Source of the DNA: Lysinibacillus odysseyi
GTDB taxonomy: Bacteria > Bacillota > Bacilli > Bacillales_A > Planococcaceae
Reading direction: 5' to 3'
DNA: 64,000 bases
Assembly: GCA_014595895.1 (NCBI GenBank)
Contig: JABUKB010000001.1
Location: 1,674,001-1,738,000, forward strand
Positions 9,271 through 17,731 of this stretch are shown piece after piece. A program made the translations under genes and the position numbers. Within the stretch, counting starts at the first letter, position 1. Every line of letters starts with the position of its first letter. The notes beneath the pieces are model-generated. The model saw only the letters and a program-made list of their open reading frames with translations, did not search any database and had not been told where the DNA came from.

Positions 9271-10281
9271 TTAGAACGATTTTGCCCAATCGAATAAACT
9301 ATTCGTAATTAAAACTGCATACTGTCCTAACCAAATATCGCATTCTTTTGGCGTGACAATAAGCCGCTGCTGGACATGCAATACTTCTCGCAATAATTGC
9401 ATACGATCTTCCTTTGACCAGGTAGACCATTCTCCAAAAATAGGACGCAATACTGTATAATCGATCTCCGTATCTTCTGATGGTTGCCAAGAGGTCACAG
9501 ATAATTTGCCAGAAGGCGAATCTTTTTCAGCAATTTTAGCACCAATGGATTTAAAAACACTCTCTATTGCGTCCGCCAGTAACACAGTCGCTTCTACTAC
9601 AGTCGGAATCCCGATAGCTGTTACCGGCACACCTAGCGTCTCATAGGCTACTTCAGTACGCTGGTTACCGACACCCGACCCCGGATGAATCCCGGTATCC
9701 GTTAATTGAATGGTACGGCATAAACGTTCAGACGATCTAGTAGCCAATGCATCAATCACAATGACAAGCTCTGGCTTTATTTTATTGACGAGTGCCTCGA
9801 CAAATTCTTTTGTTTCAAACCCTGATTGCCCTGTGACACCCGGTGCATACATAATGAAAGGAACATTGCGCTCTTCCTCAAATTCTTTTTGCATCATATC
9901 AATAGTAAATGGACCAATCGCATCTGGCGTAATCGTTTTATTACCAAGACCGATGACTAAAATTTTGCTTTCCTTTGTCAAATTTATTTTTTCATGTAAT
10001 GTGTGAAGATGCTTTGTAAACACTTTTCCGAAGTGTTTCAAATCCTTTTCATCTTCTGGTGTTAAATGTGGGATGGATAACGTAATGTACGTGCCTGCTT
10101 TTTTATTGATTTGCTTGGCACCTTCTTCGCTTACCGTTACACGAGATACTCTTATACGATGTTCGCGCCATTCCTCTAAAATGACTCCTGTTGTCTGCTC
10201 TAGCTTTTTCTTATTTTGCTGTTGGACCACTTGTTCACTTTCATCAATTAAATCTGTACGATTCCACTGTATATTTTCCAT
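9271..10281 (-). CDS. gpr: GPR endopeptidase (spore germination protease)
   Basis: 336-residue self-processing protease that degrades small acid-soluble spore proteins at germination. The family-specific blocks VIGLGNKTITPDAIGP, YAPGVTGQSGFET and VIDALATRSSERLCRTIQ are all present, as is the short N-terminal propeptide. Two ATG codons follow GAGGTG; the second (10281) has the better spacing. A forespore-type promoter lies directly upstream (10298-10327), which gives an unusually short leader. It is paired with spoIIP downstream, and rpsT is transcribed away from it. Confidence 0.95.
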   Translation of the reverse strand: MENIQWNRTDLIDESEQVVQQQNKKKLEQTTGVILEEWREHRIRVSRVTVSEEGAKQINKKAGTYITLSIPHLTPEDEKDLKHFGKVFTKHLHTLHEKINLTKESKILVIGLGNKTITPDAIGPFTIDMMQKEFEEERNVPFIMYAPGVTGQSGFETKEFVEALVNKIKPELVIVIDALATRSSERLCRTIQLTDTGIHPGSGVGNQRTEVAYETLGVPVTAIGIPTVVEATVLLADAIESVFKSIGAKIAEKDSPSGKLSVTSWQPSEDTEIDYTVLRPIFGEWSTWSKEDRMQLLREVLHVQQRLIVTPKECDIWLGQYAVLITNSLFDWAKSF

Positions 10282-10297
10282 CATTTCACCTCGAATT

Positions 10298-10327
10298 TAG
10301 TATGTTCTATGTGTCAAGTAAATATTC
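10298..10327 (-). promoter_or_regulatory. sigma-F/sigma-G type promoter of gpr
   Basis: On the minus strand, GAATA (10327-10323) and CATACTA (10304-10298) are separated by 18 bases, a very good match to the forespore consensus. The expected start of transcription is only about ten bases before the gpr start codon, just sparing the GAGGTG ribosome site. Confidence 0.65.
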
Positions 10328-10443
10328 TTTGCATTTATGTATTGCAATTCTTTCAAGCCTTTGGTAAAATGATTTTTGTTGTATTGACACATGAAATAAG
10401 TGAGAATACTCATCTCGTACCTAACACTTAGGAGGTGAAAGTA

Positions 10444-10692
10444 ATGCCAAACATTAAATCTGCTATCAAACGCGTTAAAGTTAACGCTAAAGCTAACGCA
10501 GCTAACACTCAAGCAAAATCTGCTATGCGTACAACTGTGAAAAAAGCTGAGCAAGCAATCGCTACTGGTGCTGAAAACGCACAAGAATTAGTAATCGCTG
10601 CTTCTAAAGCTCTTGATAAAGCCGCTTCTAAAGGTCTTATCCACAAAAACGCAGCTTCTCGTAAGAAGTCTCGTCTAGCTAAAAAAGCTTAA
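10444..10692 (+). CDS. rpsT: 30S ribosomal protein S20
   Basis: 82-residue basic protein of the small ribosomal subunit that binds the 5' and 3' minor domains of 16S rRNA. It starts [12 protein letters not shown] and ends [14 protein letters not shown], both typical of S20. The start is ATG at 10444, nine bases after AGGAGG; a GTG three codons earlier overlaps the ribosome site. It stands alone on the plus strand between gpr and holA, the usual Bacillales arrangement, and is followed by a strong terminator. Confidence 0.98.
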   Translation: MPNIKSAIKRVKVNAKANAANTQAKSAMRTTVKKAEQAIATGAENAQELVIAASKALDKAASKGLIHKNAASRKKSRLAKKA

Positions 10693-10702
10693 TAATGAAA
10701 CC

Positions 10703-10730
10703 GAGGTCGGCGCTATTGCCGACCTTTTTT
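10703..10730 (+). terminator. rpsT terminator
   Basis: AGGTCGGC/GCCGACCT stem with a six-base loop, followed by TTTTTT. Confidence 0.9.
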
Positions 10731-10826
10731 CATTTTGTAGAAGAGAAAAGATATGATATTGCTGCTAGTTTATACAACATCTTAACCGCTTATACGACAC
10801 GTTCGCTATTTTATCTGCGTAAAACG

Positions 10827-10857
10827 CAAAAAACCGCCTATCTTTAGACGGTTTTTC
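10827..10857 (-). terminator. holA terminator
   Basis: AAACCGNCTA/TAGNCGGTTT stem with T-runs, just after the holA stop; it could also act for plus-strand transcripts that read through rpsT. Confidence 0.75.
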
Positions 10858-10860
10858 CAC

Positions 10861-11874
10861 TTATAATTTTTTCATCAAAAACAATTCCAAGAAACGCTCC
10901 CTATTACCGCTGACAGACTTTAACTGTAAATCGACATTCGCTAAAGAATACAAAGCTTGCAATAGTTTTTGCTGGGACGGCTTTTGACGCTGCTCTAAAA
11001 TCATTTTCACGCGGTATGGATGAACCTTCAGCTGCTTTGCCATTTGCTGTTGACCGTAGCCTTTACTCGATAGATAGAAAACATGGCTCATCGTTCGAAT
11101 ATTAGAAGCCAGCAGCCCAACCAGCGCAATCGGTTCCTCTTTTTGGCGCAGCAAATCGTGATAAATAGCTAATGCTTCCTGCTGGCGGTTGCCTAGGTAG
11201 GCATTGAGCATTTTAAATGCATCATGCTCCAATGTTTTTGCTACTAAATCCTCTACTAAAGGTTGTGTAATGAGATGGTCCTCACCTAAATAAAGGGATA
11301 GCTTTTCCACTTCTATTTGAAGCTGCAGCATATTAGGTCCTACCATTTCTACCAGCTTCACAAGTGCTTCATCCTCAATCTCTTTCCCGTAACCGTTCAC
11401 TATTGTACGAATCCAGCTATATAAATCATTTTCTTGCGGTGTAATAGCCTCTAGCATATAAGCTTTCGACTTCATTAATTTCGTTACTTTTTTTCGTTCA
11501 TCCAGCTTTTCGTACGGCGCAATGAATACCGTGACAGCTGTATCTGTCGGATGCCCTAGCCACGCTTCCAGCCGTGCCAGATTATGCTCTATTTTTTCCT
11601 TGCCTTTTTCCGCGGCTTTTAAAAACGATGCATTTTTCGCAATGATGAGCTTGCGTTCCGTGAAAAAAGGAATCGTGTCGGCTTCATCTATGACATAATC
11701 TAGCGGTTGTTCATCTAGATCAAAGATGATGATTTCAGCTTCTTCTATCGGTCCCATTGCCTGCTTCATTTTTTTTATCGTTTCATCGATATAATAGCTT
11801 TCTTGTCCAACTAGTAAATATACAGGGGCGAATTGCCCGTTTTTTATTTCTTGCCATGCTTTTGTAAAACTCAC
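10861..11874 (-). CDS. holA: DNA polymerase III delta subunit
   Basis: 337-residue clamp-loader subunit that opens the beta clamp. It aligns with Bacillus YqeN/HolA throughout: the N-terminal KNGQFAPVYLLVGQESYYIDETI, the middle APYEKLDERKKVTKLMKSKA and the C-terminal LKVHPYRVKMILEQ. The start is taken as GTG at 11874 (MSFTKAWQEI), since GAGAGGTGG lies ten bases before it; the in-frame ATG further upstream would put that site inside the gene. It lies opposite yqzM and next to rpsT, a conserved arrangement. Confidence 0.94.
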   Translation of the reverse strand: MSFTKAWQEIKNGQFAPVYLLVGQESYYIDETIKKMKQAMGPIEEAEIIIFDLDEQPLDYVIDEADTIPFFTERKLIIAKNASFLKAAEKGKEKIEHNLARLEAWLGHPTDTAVTVFIAPYEKLDERKKVTKLMKSKAYMLEAITPQENDLYSWIRTIVNGYGKEIEDEALVKLVEMVGPNMLQLQIEVEKLSLYLGEDHLITQPLVEDLVAKTLEHDAFKMLNAYLGNRQQEALAIYHDLLRQKEEPIALVGLLASNIRTMSHVFYLSSKGYGQQQMAKQLKVHPYRVKMILEQRQKPSQQKLLQALYSLANVDLQLKSVSGNRERFLELFLMKKL

Positions 11875-12034
11875 GAACGGCGCCACCTCTCTCATGTGCT
11901 ATATTTCAGTATACACTACGAATGTGAAGATTTTAAGGACAAATAGCTCTATCAAAATAATGGCAATTATTTGTTTCTATATAGATTTTTACCATGCCTT
12001 ATCTTATAATAAGTGGAGAGTAGGAGGGATATTT

Positions 12035-12211
12035 ATGGCAGGACATTCAGATCCAAATTACGTAACTGAAAATCCATTCGAAGGCCGTGGCCGCGCAATG
12101 CAGCAAAACGACTTCCCGGATGCTGGTTACGGTTTCGCTATTTCAATTGGTTTCTTCTCCATTATGTTCATTATGGCAGTAATCGTAGAAGTAGCAACAC
12201 GCGTTAACTAG
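12035..12211 (+). CDS. yqzM: YqzM family small membrane protein
   Basis: 58-residue protein with a hydrophilic N-terminal half and one membrane segment near the C-terminus (about residues 33-53, GFAISIGFFSIMFIMAVIV), matching the YqzM family found between holA and comEC in Bacillales. Start ATG at 12035 after GGAGGG. A TATAAT at 12005-12010 may be its -10 element. No biochemical role is known to me. It is slightly longer than the B. subtilis protein because of an N-terminal extension. Confidence 0.85.
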   Translation: MAGHSDPNYVTENPFEGRGRAMQQNDFPDAGYGFAISIGFFSIMFIMAVIVEVATRVN

Positions 12212-12221
12212 TTATGAAGAA

Positions 12222-12265
12222 AAAGGACGTTTCTTAAAGTATGCACTTTAAGAGACGTCTTTTTT
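12222..12265 (+). terminator. yqzM terminator
   Basis: A long stem, GACGT-TCTTAAAGT facing ACTTTAAGA-ACGTC with a four-base loop, followed by six T residues. Confidence 0.88.
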
Positions 12266-12410
12266 ATCCCGCATTAACGGGTAGTAAGACTCCCACCTCT
12301 AGGCTTAAGAAAAGAGAAAAGTATAGGTGGGAGATCAACTACCCGTAAAAGCCCGATTGGTTCAACTAACAATCAGTGGGATGAGAAAAACCCCCACTGA
12401 TTGAAGTTTC
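12259..12410. repeat. structured intergenic element with a partial copy at 56927
   Basis: About 150 bases with stacked inverted repeats: ACGGGTAGT (12277-12285) with ACTACCCGT (12338-12346); inside it CTCCCACCT (12290-12298) with AGGTGGGAG (12325-12333); then an 11-bp perfect stem CAATCAGTGGG (12370-12380) with CCCACTGATTG (12393-12403). A short GATTG (12355-12359) could pair instead with CAATC of the last stem. The first 27 bases (12259-12285) recur exactly, inverted, at 56927-56953. It resembles an intergenic palindromic repeat family or a non-coding RNA rather than a coding sequence. The last hairpin lies just past the comEC stop, but its T-run is in the loop. Confidence 0.7.
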
Positions 12411-12413
12411 ACT

Positions 12414-14705
12414 TTATTGATTTTTCATTCTAAAACCTGTATCCGTCACTATAAGTTCAATCGTGCCGTCTAGCCCCGTTACAACATAGGGTAGATATCG
12501 ATTCGCAAAGCGCTCGACAACCTCGGGGTGAGGATGCCCGTACCGATTATCTTTCCCTGCTGAAAAAATGGTCAGCCTTGGACGGGTCAGTGCTACAAAC
12601 TCTTCTGTACTCGATGTTTTACTACCATGATGACCAGCCTTTAAAACCCCGATATTTTGCAGCATTTCTGCTTTTGTATCCACAAGCCCCTGTTCCCCGT
12701 CCGCCTCCAGATCACCCGTAAAAAGCGCTTTAAATGCTCCGTAGTGCACCATCAGCACCAGCGAATCATTATTGCCTTCATATTGCGTGTCTGTCGGCCA
12801 AATATAGCGAAAATGAGCTTTTCCTATTTGCCACTCATCCCCGGCTATTTTTTCTTTAATGGGTATCCTATATTTCTGCAGCTGTTCCCGTAAATCTGCG
12901 GCTACCGGCTCGTAAGACGCGCTTGGTGTCATATGAACTTCCCCAATGCGTATTTCCTTGACGACCTCTTCTGCCCCTTCTATATGATCAGCATCTGCAT
13001 GAGAAATAATTAAAGCATCAATCTTGCTTATCCCTTTCCCTTTTAAATAAGGTACAACAATTTGCCTCCCTACCTCATATGCATTTTGTCTTCTTTTCCA
13101 TTCTTCCATTTCAAAGCGCAGTATACCCCCTGTGTCTATTAAATAAATGCCGCGCCTAAAAGGCAGCTCAATTAGCGTAGCATCCCCCTGCCCTACATTA
13201 ATAAACGATATTTGTGCCTCTTGCTCCAGATAATGACTAGTATGCAAAAGGAGTGCAGGCAATAAAATCACCGCTGCAATAATGGTCAGCCTTGCCTGCT
13301 TTACAAGTAATAGAAAGGCGAGAAAAACACTCATATATAAAAACAAGAGCCAACCCAGTTCTGGCTTTCCTGCTACCCACATTTGATAAGGAATATCCTG
13401 TAACCACATAATGAGCTTAGTCAAACCTTCCCGCAGCGGTTCATAGAGAACAAACAGAAAATCCGTCACCCTCGCTGAAATATAGGAAAGGGATAATAGC
13501 AGGAGGTTAATTGGCAAAATAACAAAGGAAAACAGCGGCACAAAAAAAATATTGGCAACAAAAGAGGATAAACTTAATTCATAGAAGTGATATAGCAGGA
13601 GCGGATAGGTGATTAATTGGCTAACGAAAGTCATAATAAACCCTTGCATCCACCATGTTTTAGCCCGCACCAGTAGGGGGCTTGAATAAATCAGGCTAAC
13701 CGTAGCTAAATAAGATAATTGGAAACCGACTTGGTAAATAGCACCAGGTTGCCATATGACAAATACTATAAAACTGATAGCCAATGCATCATCAATGGGC
13801 AACCGCCATTTGAAGTAGCGTGCCAACATGATAAACTCCACGACTGAAACAGACCGCCAAACAGATGGGGCGCCGCCCGCTAGCAACGCATAAATAGGCA
13901 ATACGATAATGAGAACAATCGTGGCTAGTTCCCTACGTACGCGTAAACGCAACAGCCCTTGGAAAAACAACATCGATACAAGAGCTACATGCAAACCCGA
14001 AATCGCAAATAAATGCGTAATGCCTAATTTTTGATAGGCGCGGTTTAATTCTACATCGACAGCATCCTGTTCACCAATAATCAATGCCTGCGCCTCAGCT
14101 ACAAGCGATTCAGGAAAGACCTTTTCCATATGAGCGCTTAACCGGTAACGCTGGTCATAAATTTTTGCCAGTATACCTTGATGCTGTCCTGCATGCTGTA
14201 AAACGCTAACTTCCAAAATACCGATTGCCCGTTTACTTTTTAAATAATTGGCCATATCAAATTGATAGCGATGATGTGGCTCTTCTGGCGCTATAAGCTC
14301 ACCTTCTACATAAAAGCTGCTTTGCGCCAACGACAATGCTTCAAAGGCTTGCTTCTCCTGTACTGTCTGAAACTGATAAGAAAAATAAATAACACGTCCT
14401 GACGTATCCTTTACAAGTCCCCTAAATGATTGACCATTTATTGTATACGTATCTGTCATGGTGACTGTTGTCGGTAAAACAAGTGGTTCCTCTAGCTCTT
14501 TTAATGTAAAAGTGACATAAAGAAAAATAACGAACCCGACGACCAACACCGCTATGAAATGCCCTTTAGAAAACCCTCTATACTGAATCCACCAGACAAT
14601 AGCCCCTAACAACAATAAAAGCCCTACCGATTCATAGGCCGCGATCACTGCGACTAAAACCGATAAGGCATAGTAAATCCATTTATGCTTTAACCAATTG
14701 ACCAA
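12414..14705 (-). CDS. comEC: DNA internalization protein ComEC/Rec2
   Basis: 763-residue polytopic membrane channel that moves single-stranded DNA across the membrane during transformation. It has N-terminal membrane helices with a soluble OB-like region, the Competence core (around IGEQDAVDVELNRAYQKLGITHLFAISGLH) and a C-terminal metallo-beta-lactamase-like domain with the metal motif ISHADADHIEG. The start is TTG at 14705, nine bases after AAGGTGA; it overlaps the comEB stop by 23 bases, implying coupled translation. Last gene of the comE operon. Length is normal for the family. Confidence 0.95.
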   Translation of the reverse strand: MVNWLKHKWIYYALSVLVAVIAAYESVGLLLLLGAIVWWIQYRGFSKGHFIAVLVVGFVIFLYVTFTLKELEEPLVLPTTVTMTDTYTINGQSFRGLVKDTSGRVIYFSYQFQTVQEKQAFEALSLAQSSFYVEGELIAPEEPHHRYQFDMANYLKSKRAIGILEVSVLQHAGQHQGILAKIYDQRYRLSAHMEKVFPESLVAEAQALIIGEQDAVDVELNRAYQKLGITHLFAISGLHVALVSMLFFQGLLRLRVRRELATIVLIIVLPIYALLAGGAPSVWRSVSVVEFIMLARYFKWRLPIDDALAISFIVFVIWQPGAIYQVGFQLSYLATVSLIYSSPLLVRAKTWWMQGFIMTFVSQLITYPLLLYHFYELSLSSFVANIFFVPLFSFVILPINLLLLSLSYISARVTDFLFVLYEPLREGLTKLIMWLQDIPYQMWVAGKPELGWLLFLYMSVFLAFLLLVKQARLTIIAAVILLPALLLHTSHYLEQEAQISFINVGQGDATLIELPFRRGIYLIDTGGILRFEMEEWKRRQNAYEVGRQIVVPYLKGKGISKIDALIISHADADHIEGAEEVVKEIRIGEVHMTPSASYEPVAADLREQLQKYRIPIKEKIAGDEWQIGKAHFRYIWPTDTQYEGNNDSLVLMVHYGAFKALFTGDLEADGEQGLVDTKAEMLQNIGVLKAGHHGSKTSSTEEFVALTRPRLTIFSAGKDNRYGHPHPEVVERFANRYLPYVVTGLDGTIELIVTDTGFRMKNQ

Positions 14706-15258
14706 ATAATACGTTCACCTTCTCCTCATATGGACGCAATTCTTGTTCTGACGCACCAAGCGCACGCATTTTTTCAAGCATTTCCAACGCTAGTGCGAGC
14801 TTATCGTCTTTTAAAAAGTCGATTTTCGCTTCATCGAATAGGATATGTTTGACTTCTACCCCAGCCTTGTTAAACAGCTCTAGCGCATATGGATTATTTT
14901 TATAATCTTTCGCATAATAAACATGGCGAATCCCTGCTTGAATAATCGTTTTCGTACAAGGGAGACACGGAAAATGTGTCACATATATATCAGCACCGTT
15001 TGCTGGTGTCCCGTACTTCGCGCATTGCAATAGGGCATTTGTTTCGGCATGAATCGTACGGACGCAATGATTGTCCACTACATAGCAACCTTGATCGATA
15101 CAATGCTCATCTCCTGAAATAGAACCATTATATCCCCCTGCAATAATGCGTTTTTCTCTGACAATCGTCGCGCCCACTGCTAGTCTTGTACAAGTACTGC
15201 GCAATGCGAGTAAATGACTTTGTGCCATGAAAAACTGATCCCACGTAATTCGCTCCAT
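14683..15258 (-). CDS. comEB: ComEB, dCMP deaminase-family protein
   Basis: 191-residue zinc deaminase of the dCMP/CMP deaminase family. The zinc ligands are in IHAETNA and PCLPCTK. ATG at 15258 is chosen since GGAGGT lies six bases before it. In B. subtilis comEB sits in the comE operon and is not needed for DNA uptake itself; a role in dUMP supply or in competence protein placement has been discussed (family knowledge). The C-terminal about 45 residues are an extension beyond the core deaminase fold. Confidence 0.92.
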   Translation of the reverse strand: MERITWDQFFMAQSHLLALRSTCTRLAVGATIVREKRIIAGGYNGSISGDEHCIDQGCYVVDNHCVRTIHAETNALLQCAKYGTPANGADIYVTHFPCLPCTKTIIQAGIRHVYYAKDYKNNPYALELFNKAGVEVKHILFDEAKIDFLKDDKLALALEMLEKMRALGASEQELRPYEEKVNVLFGQLVKA

Positions 15259-15336
15259 ATGACTACCTCCATTCATTCATACGTTTAAGTGTAGTCAAAA
15301 TTTAGCTCGCTGGCAATGTCATAATTGTTGAAAACT

Positions 15337-15984
15337 TTATTTAATATCAATTAAATCCTGTAATTTTTCAAATGTTTTCTCACCAATGCCTGTTACTTTT
15401 TTCAGGTCTTCAGTCGTTGTAAAGGATCCCTTTTCTTGACGATGCGCTATAATGGCTGCTGCTTTTGCAGGTCCGATACCTGGTAGCGTTGTCAACTGTG
15501 ATTCATCTGCTGCATTAATATTGACTTTCCCTTCACTAGAGGCTGTCGGGGAAGTCGTGTTAGCTTGTACCATTATTGTTTCAGGTACCTCTTCTCCTAC
15601 TTTCGGAATGTAAACTACCATTTCATCTTGCAGCTTTTGGGCATGATTAATTAGTTGAGGATTGGCTTCCTCGGTATAGCCTCCAGCCTGCTGAATAGCG
15701 TCTGTGATGCGTTGTTCAGTTGTAAATGGGTAAACTCCGGGATAATGAACAGCTCCCTTTACGTCGACATAAATCGTCTGTGGCACTGCGGCTGCAGTTT
15801 CCATCTCTATTGCAGGATTGGTGTCTTCAAAGACAGGTGTTTCGGAGGAAACTTCCGAAATGAGGTCAAATGAGGTAGATTCCTCTTGGTTGGCAAAAAA
15901 ATATAGGAGGATGATGACAGTAATAGCGCCTGGTAGCAGCACTCTTTTTCCATATTTCGCAAATAGATGTTGGATTTGTACCAC
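15337..15984 (-). CDS. comEA: competence DNA receptor ComEA
   Basis: 215-residue membrane-anchored DNA-binding protein of the competence machinery. One N-terminal membrane helix (about residues 15-30), an acidic/threonine-rich linker, an SLBB-like domain (TIYVDVKGAVHYPGVYPF) and a C-terminal helix-hairpin-helix pair (GKVNINAADESQLTTLPGIGPAKAAAIIAHR). The start GTG at 15984 is the best available, but its ribosome site (AAAGG) is very close, so the true start is uncertain. A sigma-A promoter lies 38-65 bases upstream. The comER gene usually found next to comEA in B. subtilis is absent here. Confidence 0.93.
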   Translation of the reverse strand: MVQIQHLFAKYGKRVLLPGAITVIILLYFFANQEESTSFDLISEVSSETPVFEDTNPAIEMETAAAVPQTIYVDVKGAVHYPGVYPFTTEQRITDAIQQAGGYTEEANPQLINHAQKLQDEMVVYIPKVGEEVPETIMVQANTTSPTASSEGKVNINAADESQLTTLPGIGPAKAAAIIAHRQEKGSFTTTEDLKKVTGIGEKTFEKLQDLIDIK

Positions 15985-16021
15985 CCTTTCATCTAGAAGG
16001 TAATCATATGGAGTTCCCTTT

Positions 16022-16049
16022 ATTATACAAATTTTTCAAATATTTTCAA
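16022..16049 (-). promoter_or_regulatory. sigma-A type promoter of comEA
   Basis: On the minus strand TTGAAA (16049-16044) and TATAAT (16027-16022) are 16 bases apart, between the yqeM terminator and the comEA start. Flanking A/T tracts are present, but I do not see a clean pair of ComK boxes. Confidence 0.6.
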
Positions 16050-16050
16050 C

Positions 16051-16081
16051 AAAAAAATGTGCAGGGTGTTCCCTGCACATT
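16051..16081 (-). terminator. terminator of the yqeH-yqeM gene cluster
   Basis: Perfect 11-bp stem AATGTGCAGGG/CCCTGCACATT with a four-base loop, followed by seven T residues on the minus strand. Confidence 0.9.
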
Positions 16082-16086
16082 CTGCA

Positions 16087-16827
16087 TTATTTTACTGCAC
16101 GAATAAAGACTCGCTCGCTTGTATCCGTTGGCGGTTCTAAAAGCCAGTCAGCTGTTATTTCTACATGAGAAAAGCCGATTTCTTTCAGCCATGTTTCATA
16201 TTGGGCAGGTGCAAAACTGCGTTGGAAATGCTCTTCATCAAAGCGTTCAAACCAATTTTCTTGCTCGCCTTCTACAAAAAATGTCATCTGATGATACACA
16301 GAATGTTCGTATTCCCCGGGTTCTGTATGCCAAATATACGTAACATGCCCATCATCATACGTAAATGGACCATCTAAAAAGATTGCATTCATTTTATATA
16401 GCGAATGCACATCGAAAAATAATTGACCACCTTCACGCAAGGCTTCGTAGACACGCTTTAATGTCTCATATACGGCTGTCTCTTCTATTACATAGTTAAT
16501 GCTATCGATGGGAATGACTGCTACATCTATGTGTTCAAAACCGTCTAACTCATCCATTGACATTGCAAAATATGGAATTGATTTACCTGCACCCTCTGTA
16601 CGTGCTTGTGCCATTGCCAGCATATCCTCTGAAATATCGATGCCTGACACTTGATAGCCTGCATCATCGAATTTCATCGACATCGTACCTGTCCCGCAGC
16701 CGATATCAAGTACATGGGGATAGTCTTTTGCAGGTGCATGTAAACGAACCCATTCTACATATTCATCATACGGAATATCTGTCATCAGTTCATCATAAAT
16801 ATAGGCAAATCCTGAATAACTAGTCAT
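16087..16827 (-). CDS. yqeM: class I SAM-dependent methyltransferase YqeM
   Basis: 246-residue methyltransferase with motif I VLDIGCGTGTMSMKF (about residues 40-54) and an AdoMet-binding Rossmann fold. Its start overlaps the rsfS stop by eight bases. It ends a cluster of genes for ribosome assembly and NAD synthesis, the standard Bacillales location. The substrate is not known; the family name YqeM comes from position and sequence. The C-terminal half contains many aromatic and acidic residues, as in other YqeM proteins. Confidence 0.88.
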   Translation of the reverse strand: MTSYSGFAYIYDELMTDIPYDEYVEWVRLHAPAKDYPHVLDIGCGTGTMSMKFDDAGYQVSGIDISEDMLAMAQARTEGAGKSIPYFAMSMDELDGFEHIDVAVIPIDSINYVIEETAVYETLKRVYEALREGGQLFFDVHSLYKMNAIFLDGPFTYDDGHVTYIWHTEPGEYEHSVYHQMTFFVEGEQENWFERFDEEHFQRSFAPAQYETWLKEIGFSHVEITADWLLEPPTDTSERVFIRAVK

Positions 16828-17167
16828 TTGAAGGCACTTCTAGTTGTGGTGCATCTCCCCAAAGACGCTCTAAGTTATAAAATGAACGCTCATCTTTATG
16901 GAAAATATGCGCTACCACATCACCAAGGTCTACTAATACCCAACGGGCAGAGTCCATTCCTTCGATACGTTTTACTTCATGCCCGTTTTCCTGTGCTTTT
17001 TCGGCAATTTCACGAGCGATAGCTTGTACTTGGCGATCTGAATTACCATGACAAATTAAAAAATAATCTGCCAGTAATGAAATACCCTGCATATTTAATA
17101 CGACAATATCCTCTGCGTGTTTGTCGTCTGCTGCCTTATAAGACAATTGTAATAATGTTTGGTTCAT
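16820..17167 (-). CDS. rsfS: ribosome silencing factor RsfS
   Basis: 115-residue RsfS/YbeB protein that binds L14 of the large ribosomal subunit and blocks subunit joining when nutrients are short. The characteristic ISLLADYFLICHGNSDRQVQAIA, EGMDSARWVLVDLGDVVAHIFH and FYNLERLWGDAP segments are present. Immediately after yqeK (no gap) and overlapping yqeM by eight bases. Confidence 0.95.
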   Translation of the reverse strand: MNQTLLQLSYKAADDKHAEDIVVLNMQGISLLADYFLICHGNSDRQVQAIAREIAEKAQENGHEVKRIEGMDSARWVLVDLGDVVAHIFHKDERSFYNLERLWGDAPQLEVPSND

Positions 17168-17731
17168 TTATTTTTCCACTCCTATAATATCGTTGTAGCA
17201 TTCAATGGAAAGTGGATAGATTGGAATTTCCGCGCTTACTAAAAATGAGATATTATGACTTATACAAGCTCGCATGCCAGCATGTAAATCTGTTCGTGCG
17301 ATTTCTCGTAAGCGCTCTACACCTGGAAAATTACGATTCGGTTCAGTCATATCAGCTACATAAATAATTTTTTCTAAATGACTCATACCTACACGCCCTG
17401 TTGTATGATAGTGCATAGCATTTAAAATATCTTCATCCTGTATACCTAGCTCATTTTTTGCGCGGTAAGCGGCAATCGGACCGTGCAAAATTTCAGCTCC
17501 CCAAGGAATCAATCGCTTATCAAATCCATTTTCACGGATGATCACACGCATTTCTTCCTCATCCTCATATTTAGCTAAGTCATGCAAAATCGCTGCTATT
17601 TCAGCTTTTTCGGCATCCTCGCCATACAGATTCGCTAATTCTATCGCAGTCTCTGCGACACCAAGCGTATGGTCATAACGCTTTTGTGGCATACGAGGTT
17701 TGATATACGCTAATAGTTTTTCACGCTCCAT
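17168..17731 (-). CDS. yqeK: HD-domain Ap4A hydrolase YqeK
   Basis: 187-residue HD-superfamily hydrolase. Metal ligands are in HTLGV, ILHDLAK and the HGPIAAY / HYHTTGR segments. YqeK proteins are now regarded as symmetrical diadenosine tetraphosphate hydrolases producing two ADP (family knowledge), linking stress dinucleotides to the neighbouring NAD and ribosome genes. It overlaps the nadD stop by 11 bases, so translation is coupled. Confidence 0.92.
   Translation of the reverse strand: MEREKLLAYIKPRMPQKRYDHTLGVAETAIELANLYGEDAEKAEIAAILHDLAKYEDEEEMRVIIRENGFDKRLIPWGAEILHGPIAAYRAKNELGIQDEDILNAMHYHTTGRVGMSHLEKIIYVADMTEPNRNFPGVERLREIARTDLHAGMRACISHNISFLVSAEIPIYPLSIECYNDIIGVEK

Noticed and set aside
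12360-12410. Ordinary terminator of comEC
   Set aside because: The 11-bp stem is strong but its T-run is in the loop, not after the stem, so I list it as part of the structured repeat.
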